Numbered from the stretch's first letter, positions 26,096-35,809 are shown. The stretch: 64,000 nucleotides of DNA from JABMMZ01 sp044368575 (GCA_044368575.1 JBIPPH010000004.1:1-64000); one strand, 5' to 3'. The notes: generated by a model from the letters alone, not told the origin. A program made the numbers and translations.

Positions 26096-27788
26096 ATTCA
26101 ATTACAGCTTGAGCGGATTGCTCTGACAACAACAAATAATAACTCAAGTTGCTTTGTTCAGCAAAATACTGAATCAATTGAGTTCCTGTACCCTTTAGAT
26201 CAACATTCAAATTTGGTTTAACACTATTCTCCACTAATAGCACCAAAGGTGACTCAGAACGTATTGACAAGGTTATATAACCATTCGCGTAATTGTGTTT
26301 AGCAGCGTTCAATAAGATATTTCTGAGGACAATTTTCACCCCATTTATATTCCCTTTTAATATGTATTCTGTCTGGATTTGATTGTCACAATGAATCTGC
26401 ATGAACTTAAAAACAAAATCCAAATCAAGCATGGTATTTTCTATCATTTCAAGCAGGTCAAAATCTTCAAAATGATTGCTGCGTTTGACTTGTGTATCTA
26501 TTGCCATTTCAAGTGTATCATTAAGCAGGTACTCTAATTGCACCAATAGCTTCTTGGTTGCTGTAGCATCAGACCCCTGGTCAATAGATCTTGCAATTTG
26601 CGCCAACGGACTTCTTAAATCATGACTAAGTGCTGTAATAAACCATTGTCTTTGAATATTGGCACGCTTCAATAAATTATGGGCTCTTAAATAGAAAGCC
26701 AATACAATACTTAATACAACAGCAATAACAACTGATATGATTTTAAAATAGAGATTGATGAGCTGCTCTTCATGTAATGCTTGGTTGGCCTCTAACAATA
26801 GTTCTTTTGCAATTTCATTTGAGGCCAATAATCGTCCTTGATAATCGTACTCATCTAGACGAATCAATGGTCTTGGGGCATTGGGCAAGACTTCAAACCA
26901 GGCAATAAAATCCTTGTAAACCCCGGTATAATGTCGTTTCACTTCAATATCCCCTAAACTTGAAATAACTTGGTAGGCTAAAGTCAAAGACCGACTAGCC
27001 GCCGCGCTGTCTTTCTTATTAATAAACTCGGTTGCTCTGGCTATATGAAATCGGAAATAATCAAGGTAATAGTTTTGTGGGATGTCAGAAACAAAATTAA
27101 GAATGGCCACATCCCTTAGTTGAGATCTAGCCTGATAATACATGTTCATCAAGCCAATTTGATTAAATGGCGCTGGCAATTGTTTCATTTGTTGAACATA
27201 CTCATCTGTCGTTACCAGCATCTCATTTTTACTGTAATCAAATATGAGCGTTTCAATAAGTGCTTTGTAGGCACCCATGCGCTTAAACTGAAGCTTTAAT
27301 GAATCTATTTCATACTGGGGCAACAATCCGCCTTGTAATTGAAAAGATTTTGAAAACAACTTAATGCGATTAAGTTTTAAAAATGGATAGACCTGATGAT
27401 TGGTCGGCACCTCTTTTAGAAATGGTTTTAAGCGCTTTTCTGCATACAAATACCGTCCGGCAAAATGATTGCGTTCAACCATGAAGTTATACAACTGATA
27501 AACTGTATTTAGGTCCTTTTTTGATTTAGAAATATCAATAGCCGATTGAATCACTTGGTTCATGCTGTCATAAGACTGACGCAAATACAAAAGATTGGCT
27601 AAGTCCACTGACTGTTCAAGACTCAAGGGCTTGGCCTTAAAGTCAGAGGCTTTTTTATTAAACAAGGCTTTAGCATCGTAATAATAACCGGTAAACCAAA
27701 ACTTTGGTAAAGTTGCTGAAGCACGCTGTAATTGACAGAGTGCAAACAGCATTAATACAGAACGTATAAAAAAGGCTTTAGACTTCAA
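26085..27788 (-). CDS. Membrane-bound sensor histidine kinase
   Basis: A 567-residue kinase with an N-terminal signal-like segment (VLMLFALCQLQRASA), a long helical TPR-like extracytoplasmic sensor region (about 30-340), one transmembrane segment (about 348-366, IISVVIAVVLSIVLAFYL), then a HisKA domain with phospho-acceptor His389 (ALSHDLRSPLAQIAR) and a HATPase domain with N box (RNILLNAAKHNY) and a reduced G region (LKGTGTQLIQYF). There is no receiver domain. The start overlaps the murB stop as ATGA, placing it third in the hutU-murB operon. Signal unknown. Confidence 0.88.
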   Translation of the reverse strand: MKSKAFFIRSVLMLFALCQLQRASATLPKFWFTGYYYDAKALFNKKASDFKAKPLSLEQSVDLANLLYLRQSYDSMNQVIQSAIDISKSKKDLNTVYQLYNFMVERNHFAGRYLYAEKRLKPFLKEVPTNHQVYPFLKLNRIKLFSKSFQLQGGLLPQYEIDSLKLQFKRMGAYKALIETLIFDYSKNEMLVTTDEYVQQMKQLPAPFNQIGLMNMYYQARSQLRDVAILNFVSDIPQNYYLDYFRFHIARATEFINKKDSAAASRSLTLAYQVISSLGDIEVKRHYTGVYKDFIAWFEVLPNAPRPLIRLDEYDYQGRLLASNEIAKELLLEANQALHEEQLINLYFKIISVVIAVVLSIVLAFYLRAHNLLKRANIQRQWFITALSHDLRSPLAQIARSIDQGSDATATKKLLVQLEYLLNDTLEMAIDTQVKRSNHFEDFDLLEMIENTMLDLDFVFKFMQIHCDNQIQTEYILKGNINGVKIVLRNILLNAAKHNYANGYITLSIRSESPLVLLVENSVKPNLNVDLKGTGTQLIQYFAEQSNLSYYLLLSEQSAQAVIEFRN

Positions 27789-28822
27789 GAATTGGATGCT
27801 GACTGTATAAGATTAACCTCTGGTTCTAATTTCACACCAAATTGAGCATATACACTTTCAATTACATTTAGGGCATGCTGATAAATCTCAGGTCCAGTTG
27901 CATGGCCATAATTAACGATAACCAAGGCTTGCTTGGCATGAGAGCCTGTCTGCCCAACTTGTTTACCCTTCCACCCAGCTTGTTCTATTAACCACGCTGC
28001 AGGTATTTTAATCCCATTGGTTTGAGGAAAGCCTTTAATAGTAGGATATTGACTTTGAAGTGCATTGAATTGCTCAACAGTTACAGTCGGATTTTTAAAA
28101 AAACTACCGCTGTTGCCAAGTACTTTAGGATCGGGTAATTTTTCAGATCGTATAGCAATAACAGCATTGGAAACATCTTTAATTGTCGCATTGAAAGGAT
28201 CTATGCCTTTGCTATTCAATACGGTTAAAATATCGCCATAGGCCACATTGATTTGAGGCTGTTTACTCAATTTGATGCTTACTGAATAGATAAAATACTG
28301 GCCCTTTAATTGGCGCTTAAATACGCTTTCTCTGTAGGCAAATTGACATTGTTCACGGCTAAAGGTTTCCAATTCAAAGGTCTGAAGATTCAAAGCTTCT
28401 AACTCCACAAAAACTTGTTCTAACTCAACCCCATAGGCTCCAATATTTTGCATGGGTGCTGCCCCAAGTGTGCCCGGAATAAGCGACATGTTTTCAATAC
28501 CACCCCAGCCTTTGTCTACGCAATACATGACTAAGTCATGCCAATTCTCACCACTGTAGGCTTTGAGTATAATATCATTGTCAGTCTCAGCTACTATTTG
28601 CTTGCCTTTAATGTTATTGTGAATGACTAAACCATTGTAATCATTGCAAAACAACACATTGCTGCCACCACCCAGAAACATCATTTGTGTCTGATCGGTT
28701 TCTGATAAAACTTGTTTTAAGGCTTGCAAATTATCTACTTCACCAAACACAGCAGTCTTTACATCAAGACCAAAGGTATTGAATGCTTTGAGCGAAGTAT
28801 TGTACTGAAAATTAAACCCCAT
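27785..28822 (-). CDS. murB: UDP-N-acetylenolpyruvoylglucosamine reductase
   Basis: FAD-dependent cytosolic reductase completing UDP-N-acetylmuramic acid for peptidoglycan. Signatures are LKAFNTFGLDVKT, FLGGGSNVLF (FAD loop), NMSLIPGTLGAAPMQNIGAYG, the YRESVFKR segment, the catalytic serine in GNSGSFFKNP, and the final glutamate region LEPEVNLI. The length of 345 is type I, like E. coli. Its ATG shares one base with the hutU stop (TAATG), and the kinase start overlaps its end, so it is tightly coupled inside an operon of unrelated functions. Confidence 0.95.
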   Translation of the reverse strand: MGFNFQYNTSLKAFNTFGLDVKTAVFGEVDNLQALKQVLSETDQTQMMFLGGGSNVLFCNDYNGLVIHNNIKGKQIVAETDNDIILKAYSGENWHDLVMYCVDKGWGGIENMSLIPGTLGAAPMQNIGAYGVELEQVFVELEALNLQTFELETFSREQCQFAYRESVFKRQLKGQYFIYSVSIKLSKQPQINVAYGDILTVLNSKGIDPFNATIKDVSNAVIAIRSEKLPDPKVLGNSGSFFKNPTVTVEQFNALQSQYPTIKGFPQTNGIKIPAAWLIEQAGWKGKQVGQTGSHAKQALVIVNYGHATGPEIYQHALNVIESVYAQFGVKLEPEVNLIQSASNS

Positions 28823-30492
28823 TATTTTAGGCGCTCGCGAATATCAAGTCTGTGTTTTCTGGCAGTATCTGTTGCAATATCGTAACCTGCATCCATGTGT
28901 CTAATAACACCCATAGCAGGATCATTGTGTAACACGCGTTTTAATCTTCTGGCGGCATCGTCTGTACCATCTGCTACGATTACCATACCCGCATGAATAC
29001 TATAACCAATACCTACTCCACCACCATGGTGAAGACTTACCCATGAAGCACCACCAGCAGTATTGATCAAAGCATTTAAAATTGGCCAATCAGCTACAGC
29101 ATCACTACCGTCTTTCATGGCTTCGGTTTCTCTATTAGGGCTGGCAACCGAGCCGGTATCAAGGTGATCACGACCTATTACGATTGGCGCACTTACTTCG
29201 CCATTTTTAACCATTTCATTAAAGGCCAAACCAGCCTTTTCTCTTTGGCCTTGTCCTAACCAACAAATTCTGGCTGGTAAACCTTGGAATTCTATGCGCT
29301 CTTGAGCCATTTTGATCCAGCGTTTTAAGCCTTCATCTTCTGGGAATAATTCAAGAATTTTTTTATCTGTAGCATATATATCTTCTGGCTTTCCACTCAA
29401 GGCTACCCATCTGAACGGGCCTCTTCCTTCGCAAAATTGCGGACGGATAAAGGCTGGCACAAAGCCTGGGAAATCAAATGCATTGCTAAGACCATGTTCT
29501 AGTGCTCTGCCTCTCAAATTATTACCATAATCAAACACTATACTGCCATTGTTTTGAAATTCAATCATGAGTTTAACATGGTGCACCATAGTCTCATAGC
29601 TTTCTTTGACATATCTGTCAGGATCGGTTTTTCTTAATCTATCAGCACTTTCAACATCATAGCCTTCAGGAAAATAACCCACCAATGGATCATGGGCAGA
29701 CGTTTGATCGGTTAAAGTTTCAGGCACAATGTTTCTTGCCTTTAATTTCTCTAATAATTCAACAGCATTACAATGTACCCCAATTGAAACGGCTTGACCC
29801 TCAGCTTTTGCTTTAAGGGCCATATCAATAGCTTGATCAATGTCTTTGGTCATAACATCGAGGTAACGGGTTTCAAGACGCTTTTTGATTCTCCACTCTT
29901 CCATTTCTGCTGCCAAACAAACCCCTTCGTTCATGGTAATGGCCAATGGTTGAGCACCACCCATCCCCCCTAAACCTGCTGTCACATTTAAGGTACCTTT
30001 TAAAGTGCCATTAAAGTGCTGACGGGCGCATTCCGCGAAGGTTTCATAGGTGCCTTGAACAATGCCTTGTGAACCAATATAAATCCATGAGCCAGCTGTC
30101 ATTTGGCCATACATCATAAGCCCTTTGGCTTCTAACTCTCTGAAATGTTCCCAATTGGCCCAATGAGGCACCAACTGAGAGTTTGAAATAATGACCCTTG
30201 GGGCATCTTTATGAGTAGGCAAAATCCCTACAGGTTTACCTGACTGCACTAATAGCGTTTCATCTTCATTCAAGTCTTCGAGGGCTTTAACAATCAAATG
30301 ATAACTCTCCCAATTACGGGCAGCTTTTCCTGTACCTCCATAGACCACCAAATTCTCTGGCTTTTCCGCCACATCTGGATCCAGGTTATTCATCAACATT
30401 CTATAGGCGGCTTCTGTAACCCAATTTTTACAATGTAATTGGTTGCCGACGGGCGATTTTACTATTCTGTCTGTAGATTCCATTTGACTCAT
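28822..30492 (-). CDS. hutU: Urocanate hydratase
   Basis: NAD+-dependent cytosolic enzyme converting urocanate to imidazolonepropionate, the second step of histidine catabolism. Hallmarks are NLVVYGGTGKAARNW, MMYGQMTAGSWIYIGSQGIVQ, TAGLGGMGGAQPLA, IGVHCNAVEL and the active-site region GRDHLDTGSVASPNRET. The length of 556 is typical. A TATTTTTG element ends 8 bases before the ATG. hutH is about 17 kb away in another operon; hutI and hutG are not present, so the pathway is dispersed. Confidence 0.97.
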   Translation of the reverse strand: MSQMESTDRIVKSPVGNQLHCKNWVTEAAYRMLMNNLDPDVAEKPENLVVYGGTGKAARNWESYHLIVKALEDLNEDETLLVQSGKPVGILPTHKDAPRVIISNSQLVPHWANWEHFRELEAKGLMMYGQMTAGSWIYIGSQGIVQGTYETFAECARQHFNGTLKGTLNVTAGLGGMGGAQPLAITMNEGVCLAAEMEEWRIKKRLETRYLDVMTKDIDQAIDMALKAKAEGQAVSIGVHCNAVELLEKLKARNIVPETLTDQTSAHDPLVGYFPEGYDVESADRLRKTDPDRYVKESYETMVHHVKLMIEFQNNGSIVFDYGNNLRGRALEHGLSNAFDFPGFVPAFIRPQFCEGRGPFRWVALSGKPEDIYATDKKILELFPEDEGLKRWIKMAQERIEFQGLPARICWLGQGQREKAGLAFNEMVKNGEVSAPIVIGRDHLDTGSVASPNRETEAMKDGSDAVADWPILNALINTAGGASWVSLHHGGGVGIGYSIHAGMVIVADGTDDAARRLKRVLHNDPAMGVIRHMDAGYDIATDTARKHRLDIRERLK

Positions 30493-30499
30493 AAGGGTG

Positions 30500-30507
30500 C
30501 AAAAATA
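30500..30507 (-). promoter_or_regulatory. -7 promoter element of hutU
   Basis: TATTTTTG on the minus strand, a full consensus match; the predicted leader before the hutU ATG is about 4 bases. Confidence 0.6.
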
Positions 30508-30554
30508 CTAATTTATTCTTGTACTAAAGCATAACACTTTAATGGGTCAAAAGT

Positions 30555-31040
30555 TTAGGACTTAACAACTAATTTTTCGATGGCTGAACGATAATCAAAG
30601 ACCAAATCTTCATGGAGTTTAGTCAAAGTTTTATCAATGCGAGTAAGTTGCCTGTCATAGATCAACAAAATGGCTGTAATGGGTTTATCCACAAAAACAT
30701 AAGCTTGTAATTGCTGACAAAAATGTATCAACAACTCAAGCTCTGTTGTTGGTAATTGAGAAAACTTAATGTGTTTATTGACTACCCTGAGTACTTTTCG
30801 AACTTGTTTAGCAAAAGCATAGGCCCCTTTATTGGGATCAATGACTGCAAAAGCCTCATCAATCATTGCTTTCACTGAATCGATATAAAGGGCTTCTTGA
30901 GATTTGTAGCTTAACAAATATTGCAAGAGTTCTTTGTTCTCTTTTTTATGTTTGGCTAAACGCAATACTATGGCTATTAACTCTTCTGAGTCAAGGCCTT
31001 TTAATTGTTTTTTAACCTCGTTTAATGCCTCTAATTTCAT
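30555..31040 (-). CDS. Conserved hypothetical helical protein
   Basis: A 161-residue protein I do not recognise. It has no signal peptide or clear membrane segment and appears almost wholly alpha-helical and lysine-rich (LNEVKKQLKGLDSEELIAIV; KQVRKVLRVVNKHI; LHEDLVFDYRSAIEKLV). It starts 6 bases after the FAD oxidoreductase stop and so is probably cotranscribed with it. The link may be incidental. Confidence 0.7.
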   Translation of the reverse strand: MKLEALNEVKKQLKGLDSEELIAIVLRLAKHKKENKELLQYLLSYKSQEALYIDSVKAMIDEAFAVIDPNKGAYAFAKQVRKVLRVVNKHIKFSQLPTTELELLIHFCQQLQAYVFVDKPITAILLIYDRQLTRIDKTLTKLHEDLVFDYRSAIEKLVVKS

Positions 31041-31046
31041 ATGAAT

Positions 31047-32171
31047 TCAAAACCAATTAACTACTTCATCACTTAAAACCGGACCTAATGCTACCCCCAT
31101 TCCACTCATTCTTACGCAACAACTCAGATGTTTATTGATGGTTTTTACAATTGGTAGCTTTTCCTTTCCCATTGCCATTATACCACTCCAAGCAGTCTCA
31201 ATTTCAAAGGCATGATTAGGCAAAATATAGGTGCTTAAATACTGTAACAAATGGTTTCTAACTTCTTCACTCCCATCAAACTCATAGGTCGTTTCTGCAG
31301 TTCTAAAATGTTGCCTACCGCCTCCTAAAAGTATTCTATTATCAAGGTTTCTAAAATAATAATACCCTTGATCTACATGATAAATGGCTTTTAAATTTAA
31401 ATCAGCGATTGGTTTGGTAAGCAAAATTTGTCCCCTTGCTGCTTGGATATCCTCTTCGGGTAAAAACTGAGCAGCAAAAGCATTGTTGGCAATGATCAAT
31501 TGTTGACATTGCAACTGCATTTGATTCCGAGCTACTAACTCATAACCATGATCAACGGCATTAATGTGTTCTACATCAAACCCAAACATAGGTATAACCC
31601 CAATGTTTAAGGCTTTTTCTGTAATGGTTTGATTTAATTGACCAGAATTCAACATACCTTCATAAGGATTATATAACCCATTGGAATAAAAACCAGTGCG
31701 CAAGCCAGCAGTGCTTACGGGTTCAAAAACAGATTCCACACCAGTTACCTCCTTAATCATTTGATTGATGCTAGGCATGGCTTGATAAGCCAAGTCAAAA
31801 CCCTTCTCATCATAAAACAATTCATAACTTCCGGTTGGTGAAAAGCCAATAGCATCAGCGCCAAATTCATCTACCAATTGTTGTATGCCTTTTTGCCTTT
31901 TATGAAGCGTATTTAATACTTCTGTTGGATTGGTATGAGATAAATCATCTACAATTTCGGTAACACTACCAAAGCAAGCAAACCCTGCGTTTCTGGTAGA
32001 AGCACCATACGGAATAGGTAATCTATCGATCATGGCTACCCTGGCCTTTGGGTGTTTTTGCTTTAACTTGATGGCAATTTGTTTGCCAATTAAACCAGCG
32101 CCAAGAACCGCAAAGTCAAAAGGCTTCAATAAGACTGATTGATCCCACCAAGAGGGTCTGTATTGCAACAT
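31047..32171 (-). CDS. FAD-dependent oxidoreductase (DAO family, glycine/D-amino-acid oxidase-like)
   Basis: A flavoprotein of the DAO superfamily. The FAD-binding Rossmann motif FAVLGAGLIGKQIA is about 25 residues from the N terminus, followed by RNAGFACFGSVTEI, and the C-terminal substrate/flavin part includes YYFRNLDNRILLGGGRQH and TAWSGIMAMGKEKLPIV. It resembles amine or amino-acid oxidoreductases; the substrate is not predictable. The ATG at 32171 was chosen because an upstream in-frame TTG (32183) lies inside the TATTTTTG promoter element. About 374 residues. Confidence 0.85.
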   Translation of the reverse strand: MLQYRPSWWDQSVLLKPFDFAVLGAGLIGKQIAIKLKQKHPKARVAMIDRLPIPYGASTRNAGFACFGSVTEIVDDLSHTNPTEVLNTLHKRQKGIQQLVDEFGADAIGFSPTGSYELFYDEKGFDLAYQAMPSINQMIKEVTGVESVFEPVSTAGLRTGFYSNGLYNPYEGMLNSGQLNQTITEKALNIGVIPMFGFDVEHINAVDHGYELVARNQMQLQCQQLIIANNAFAAQFLPEEDIQAARGQILLTKPIADLNLKAIYHVDQGYYYFRNLDNRILLGGGRQHFRTAETTYEFDGSEEVRNHLLQYLSTYILPNHAFEIETAWSGIMAMGKEKLPIVKTINKHLSCCVRMSGMGVALGPVLSDEVVNWF

Positions 32172-32180
32172 ATCGTTTAA

Positions 32181-32188
32181 CAAAAATA
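32181..32188 (-). promoter_or_regulatory. -7 promoter element of the FAD oxidoreductase gene
   Basis: TATTTTTG, a full consensus match, 9 bases before the ATG. It rules out the in-frame TTG at 32183, which lies within the element. Confidence 0.6.
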
Positions 32189-32216
32189 CGCTTATAGCAA
32201 TACAAAAACACCATGA

Positions 32217-33587
32217 TCAATCCAAAATGGACGCATTTAGATATTTGTATTCTAAAGCCCATTTAATGGCTTTAAGCTTCAAATTCATCAATTTAATTTC
32301 AGCTTCTAGAGCTCTTATTTCTCTGGTATTCAATAGAAACAAAGAGCTTTCGCCATGCTCAAACTTAACTTGTTCTGCTTCAAACAATTGATCATTAAGT
32401 TGTTTTAAGCTTTTAGCTTCTGAAATCTGTTCAAGCAATCCAACATAATTAGATTGAATATATGAAGCTTTTGCAGATAATTGAACTTGTTTTGTATTGA
32501 TATCAAATTGATTGTTTTGTAACCAATACTTAGACAATTGGTATTCATTTAGTGACTTTCTAAAATAGAGCGGGAAAGACAAGCGAGCGCTGAGTTTATA
32601 TTGATTTAAATCAAACCAAATTGGATTTTGTATGCCCTTAGATTGAATAAACTGGTAATTGATTTCTAGAACAGGCTTAATCATCTCTTTCTTTAACCTA
32701 AGATCAACACCTAATACACCTTGTTTGGCTTGTGCTTGTTGAATGATTGGATGTGTGGCTATTGGTTGATTTAACTTTGACACGAAGTTAACACTTGACA
32801 AATACAATGAATCTAACTGATTAGTGACATCAACTTTATAGGCAAATAATTGTGGCATTTGCATCTTTGACATTACCTCAAACAATTGCTTGTTAAAATC
32901 TAACTGGGTTGTCATTAAGTCAATGTTTCTAGATTTTAATTGTATGAAGGATTCAACACTATCAATGGTAGGCCTTTCTCCTATCTGAACCAATTGCACC
33001 ATGGCATTGTATCGCGCTTTCGCATTGGATTCAAACCTTTGATAAACAGTTAAAAGTGATCGTTGTAAAAGCAAATCAACGTATTCATTCGCAGATTGAT
33101 ATAAGACTTCATTTTGGATAATCCGCTGCTCAGCATTGAAAAACAATTGATACTGTTTGGCTTTCAATAACTCAGCTCTATTTTTATCTATAATTAAACC
33201 TTGCAACAAATTGGTTTGAATACCCAAATAAAACAAACCATTTAATGAAGTAGCATCTTCAGGATTCACGAAAGGCCCTTGTCCGTATTGGTATCCCATT
33301 TTGAGACCATGGGCAGCAAAAATTGGTTGCTTTAACTCATAATTTTGAAAAGTATAATATTGCTGAAAAACATACTTTTGTTGCATTTGAGCATTCATTT
33401 GAGGATCAAACCCTCCTTTAGCTGCTTGCAATTGATGTTGACCAATAGCATTATAATTAGCAGCTTTTTTGAGCTCTTGGTTATTGAGTAAAACAGTCTC
33501 TAAATAGGATGAAAAATCCAAGTTGAGCTGAGCGAGCGCAGATTGCCCTTGACACAATATTAAAATTAAGAAAAATTTACTTTTCAT
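32217..33587 (-). CDS. TolC-family outer-membrane efflux/secretion protein
   Basis: Outer-membrane channel subunit of a type I-like export system. A signal peptide (MKSKFFLILILCQGQSALAQ) precedes two repeats of long helical outer-membrane-efflux domains (for example LKKEMIKPVLEINYQFIQSKG and LYFRKSLNEYQLSKYW). The ATG at 33587 was chosen because it begins the signal peptide; it overlaps the end of the HlyD-fusion gene by 11 bases, implying translational coupling. It forms a two-gene operon with the adaptor fusion, probably under TetR control. Cargo unknown. Confidence 0.88.
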   Translation of the reverse strand: MKSKFFLILILCQGQSALAQLNLDFSSYLETVLLNNQELKKAANYNAIGQHQLQAAKGGFDPQMNAQMQQKYVFQQYYTFQNYELKQPIFAAHGLKMGYQYGQGPFVNPEDATSLNGLFYLGIQTNLLQGLIIDKNRAELLKAKQYQLFFNAEQRIIQNEVLYQSANEYVDLLLQRSLLTVYQRFESNAKARYNAMVQLVQIGERPTIDSVESFIQLKSRNIDLMTTQLDFNKQLFEVMSKMQMPQLFAYKVDVTNQLDSLYLSSVNFVSKLNQPIATHPIIQQAQAKQGVLGVDLRLKKEMIKPVLEINYQFIQSKGIQNPIWFDLNQYKLSARLSFPLYFRKSLNEYQLSKYWLQNNQFDINTKQVQLSAKASYIQSNYVGLLEQISEAKSLKQLNDQLFEAEQVKFEHGESSLFLLNTREIRALEAEIKLMNLKLKAIKWALEYKYLNASILD

Positions 33588-35790
33588 TGTCTTGTTTTGC
33601 TGGGATATAGAAGTCCGGAGGGAATCCATTTATTTTTCTCCATAATTCATAAATCAGTGGCACATTATTTAACAAGGCAATGCCTTCTGATCCACAACCA
33701 TTTTGAATTTGTTCAGGCCACTTGTTGCCTGTTTGTTTAGCCAATAATCTAAACTTGCCATTTTTAGATATCACTCTATCATAGGCTACAACTTTAGCCT
33801 GAAAAGTACCATAACTCAAGCCTGGCCATCCTGAAAAAACAAAAGCTGGCCAACCATCAAAAATCAATTGCACAGTTTGTCCTTTTTGAATAAGCGGTAA
33901 ATCAATTGGGTCAACATACAATTCAACTGATTGCTCATTCACAAATGGCACCAGTTCACATATGGTTTCTCCTTCTTTAAGCACGCCGCCAAGACCGCTG
34001 ATTTTCATTTGATGTATATAGCCATCTTGTGGGGCTAGTATGTAATAAAAGCCACTTCTTTGAGAATAATTTGATAATTGATTTTGCAACTTGGTTAAAG
34101 AACCCTCTGATTCAAACAACAAGGAAAGTGTAGAGAATTTTTCAGATTTCACTTTCATTAACTTCTCATTGAAGTCCTGATAAGTAGCGTTTAAGTCAAG
34201 TTCAGCGTTTAACAAATCATTTTTAGCTGTATTTATTTTATTCTCAGCATTTAGTTTTTTGGCCAATGCGTCTTGTAATTTGATTTTTCTGTTCTCATAA
34301 TCAGTTTTAGATATTAAACCTTTATTCAACAAATCTTCATAACGCTTCAATTGGCTTTCTGCAACTTGTAATTGATTGGCATTAGCCGCTAACTCATTAC
34401 TATCGCTACTTAATTTAAATCTCGACTGTTTGATTTTATTTTTTATTTGAGCTGATTTAATTAAGAAAGCTTGATTTAAGGCATCAATTTGTTTGTCTAA
34501 AGCATTGATTTTGCTCTCATATGAAGCAATTGATGACTCTTTAGCGTTCACTTGATTTCTGGAACGACTCACCAATGAAGTATCAAGGTATTCTTCTTTA
34601 ATTTCAGAAATGAATGCAATGGTATCATTTTGCTTTACAAAATCACCATCTCTTACATACCACTTTTCAATTCTTCCAGCTATTCTTGAATTGATCAATT
34701 GCGGCTTGTTTTGTGGATCAATTGCTGCCACTCGCCCTGTCATTTGTACAGTTTGTGTCCATGGCGCGATTGCAAAACCCATAGCCAAAAAAATACAAAT
34801 TAGAATTACACGTTTAATTCTTGTCTTGTTGGGGGCTTCATAAATTGCATTGGCAACTAATGGATCAAGTTTAACCAAATCATTTTGCAAAGAGTGGTTG
34901 TAGGCATCAGTAGCCAAAACACTTTCCAATTTATTAACTGAAGTCACCAAATCGTAACATGTGCCGATGCTCAAAACTAATTTTTCTACGGCGTTGATAA
35001 CCAAAAAAACAATGATTTCAGAAGCTACAAACTGACCAATATTCAATTCTCCTATCTGTACCAAAAAAGCGCCCAAAAACAATAGAAGTGCAATAAATAT
35101 AATTTTAAAAAACAGAATGCCCTTATATTGTCTTTCAAATATATCATAGTAATTTTTTCGCAATGCAACAAAATGCCTAAGCTCTTGGTTAAACGTGCCT
35201 TTTTGGTCTTTAAAAAGCAAATTAAAAAGATTGTATTTTTGATTTGAAACCTCAAAGTTGGCAGTTTGCGCTTTGCTTCCCAAATACAAAATCACTGAAC
35301 AAAAAACCACACTTAACAGTATTGAAAAAAACAAAAACCAAACACTGTAAATTGGCAATAATATCAAACCGAATAGAATACTAATCAAAGAAAAAGAGAA
35401 GTCCAGAAGCAATTTACTAACCCCCTTTTGAAGTGTTACAATCTCAAAAAAATAAAACAACTTTTCTTTAACGTACAACTTCGATTGCTCAATTTTACTC
35501 ATATTGGTGGTTAATGAGCAAAATATCTTCTCTTGAAGTGATTCGTTATTTCTTTCTTGATATAATTGCAACAAGCCAATTAACAAGGCCACTACGACTG
35601 TGGCGGTACACAACAATACAAGTGATGCAGAAGACTTTCCTGCCATTGTATAAGTTACAACACCTTGTATGAGCAAGGGAATTGTCAGATACAACAAACC
35701 TTGAATAGTTGCCAACCCGTAGATGCCGGAAATAATTTTCCTTTCACGGTGCAGCCAAGACAACAAAACTTTAACTTTATGAATTATCAT
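33577..35790 (-). CDS. ABC-exporter transmembrane domain fused to HlyD-type periplasmic adaptor, no ATPase domain
   Basis: A 737-residue protein with an unusual layout. Residues 1-300 resemble an ABC exporter membrane domain: several hydrophobic helices (about 22-47, 56-75, 128-170, 225-247, 255-275) and the coupling-like segment SKIEQSKLYVKEKLFYFFE. A separate membrane segment follows (about 327-343), then a HlyD adaptor (about 350-720) with two biotinyl-lipoyl-like halves (IAGRIEKWYVRDGDFVKQND; LAPQDGYIHQMKI) around a long coiled coil. No Walker A, signature or Walker B motif is present anywhere. The downstream gene is TolC-like; a divergent TetR gene lies upstream. Confidence 0.85.
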   Translation of the reverse strand: MIIHKVKVLLSWLHRERKIISGIYGLATIQGLLYLTIPLLIQGVVTYTMAGKSSASLVLLCTATVVVALLIGLLQLYQERNNESLQEKIFCSLTTNMSKIEQSKLYVKEKLFYFFEIVTLQKGVSKLLLDFSFSLISILFGLILLPIYSVWFLFFSILLSVVFCSVILYLGSKAQTANFEVSNQKYNLFNLLFKDQKGTFNQELRHFVALRKNYYDIFERQYKGILFFKIIFIALLLFLGAFLVQIGELNIGQFVASEIIVFLVINAVEKLVLSIGTCYDLVTSVNKLESVLATDAYNHSLQNDLVKLDPLVANAIYEAPNKTRIKRVILICIFLAMGFAIAPWTQTVQMTGRVAAIDPQNKPQLINSRIAGRIEKWYVRDGDFVKQNDTIAFISEIKEEYLDTSLVSRSRNQVNAKESSIASYESKINALDKQIDALNQAFLIKSAQIKNKIKQSRFKLSSDSNELAANANQLQVAESQLKRYEDLLNKGLISKTDYENRKIKLQDALAKKLNAENKINTAKNDLLNAELDLNATYQDFNEKLMKVKSEKFSTLSLLFESEGSLTKLQNQLSNYSQRSGFYYILAPQDGYIHQMKISGLGGVLKEGETICELVPFVNEQSVELYVDPIDLPLIQKGQTVQLIFDGWPAFVFSGWPGLSYGTFQAKVVAYDRVISKNGKFRLLAKQTGNKWPEQIQNGCGSEGIALLNNVPLIYELWRKINGFPPDFYIPAKQDNEK

Positions 35791-35809
35791 TATTTGAGCT
35801 TTATATATG

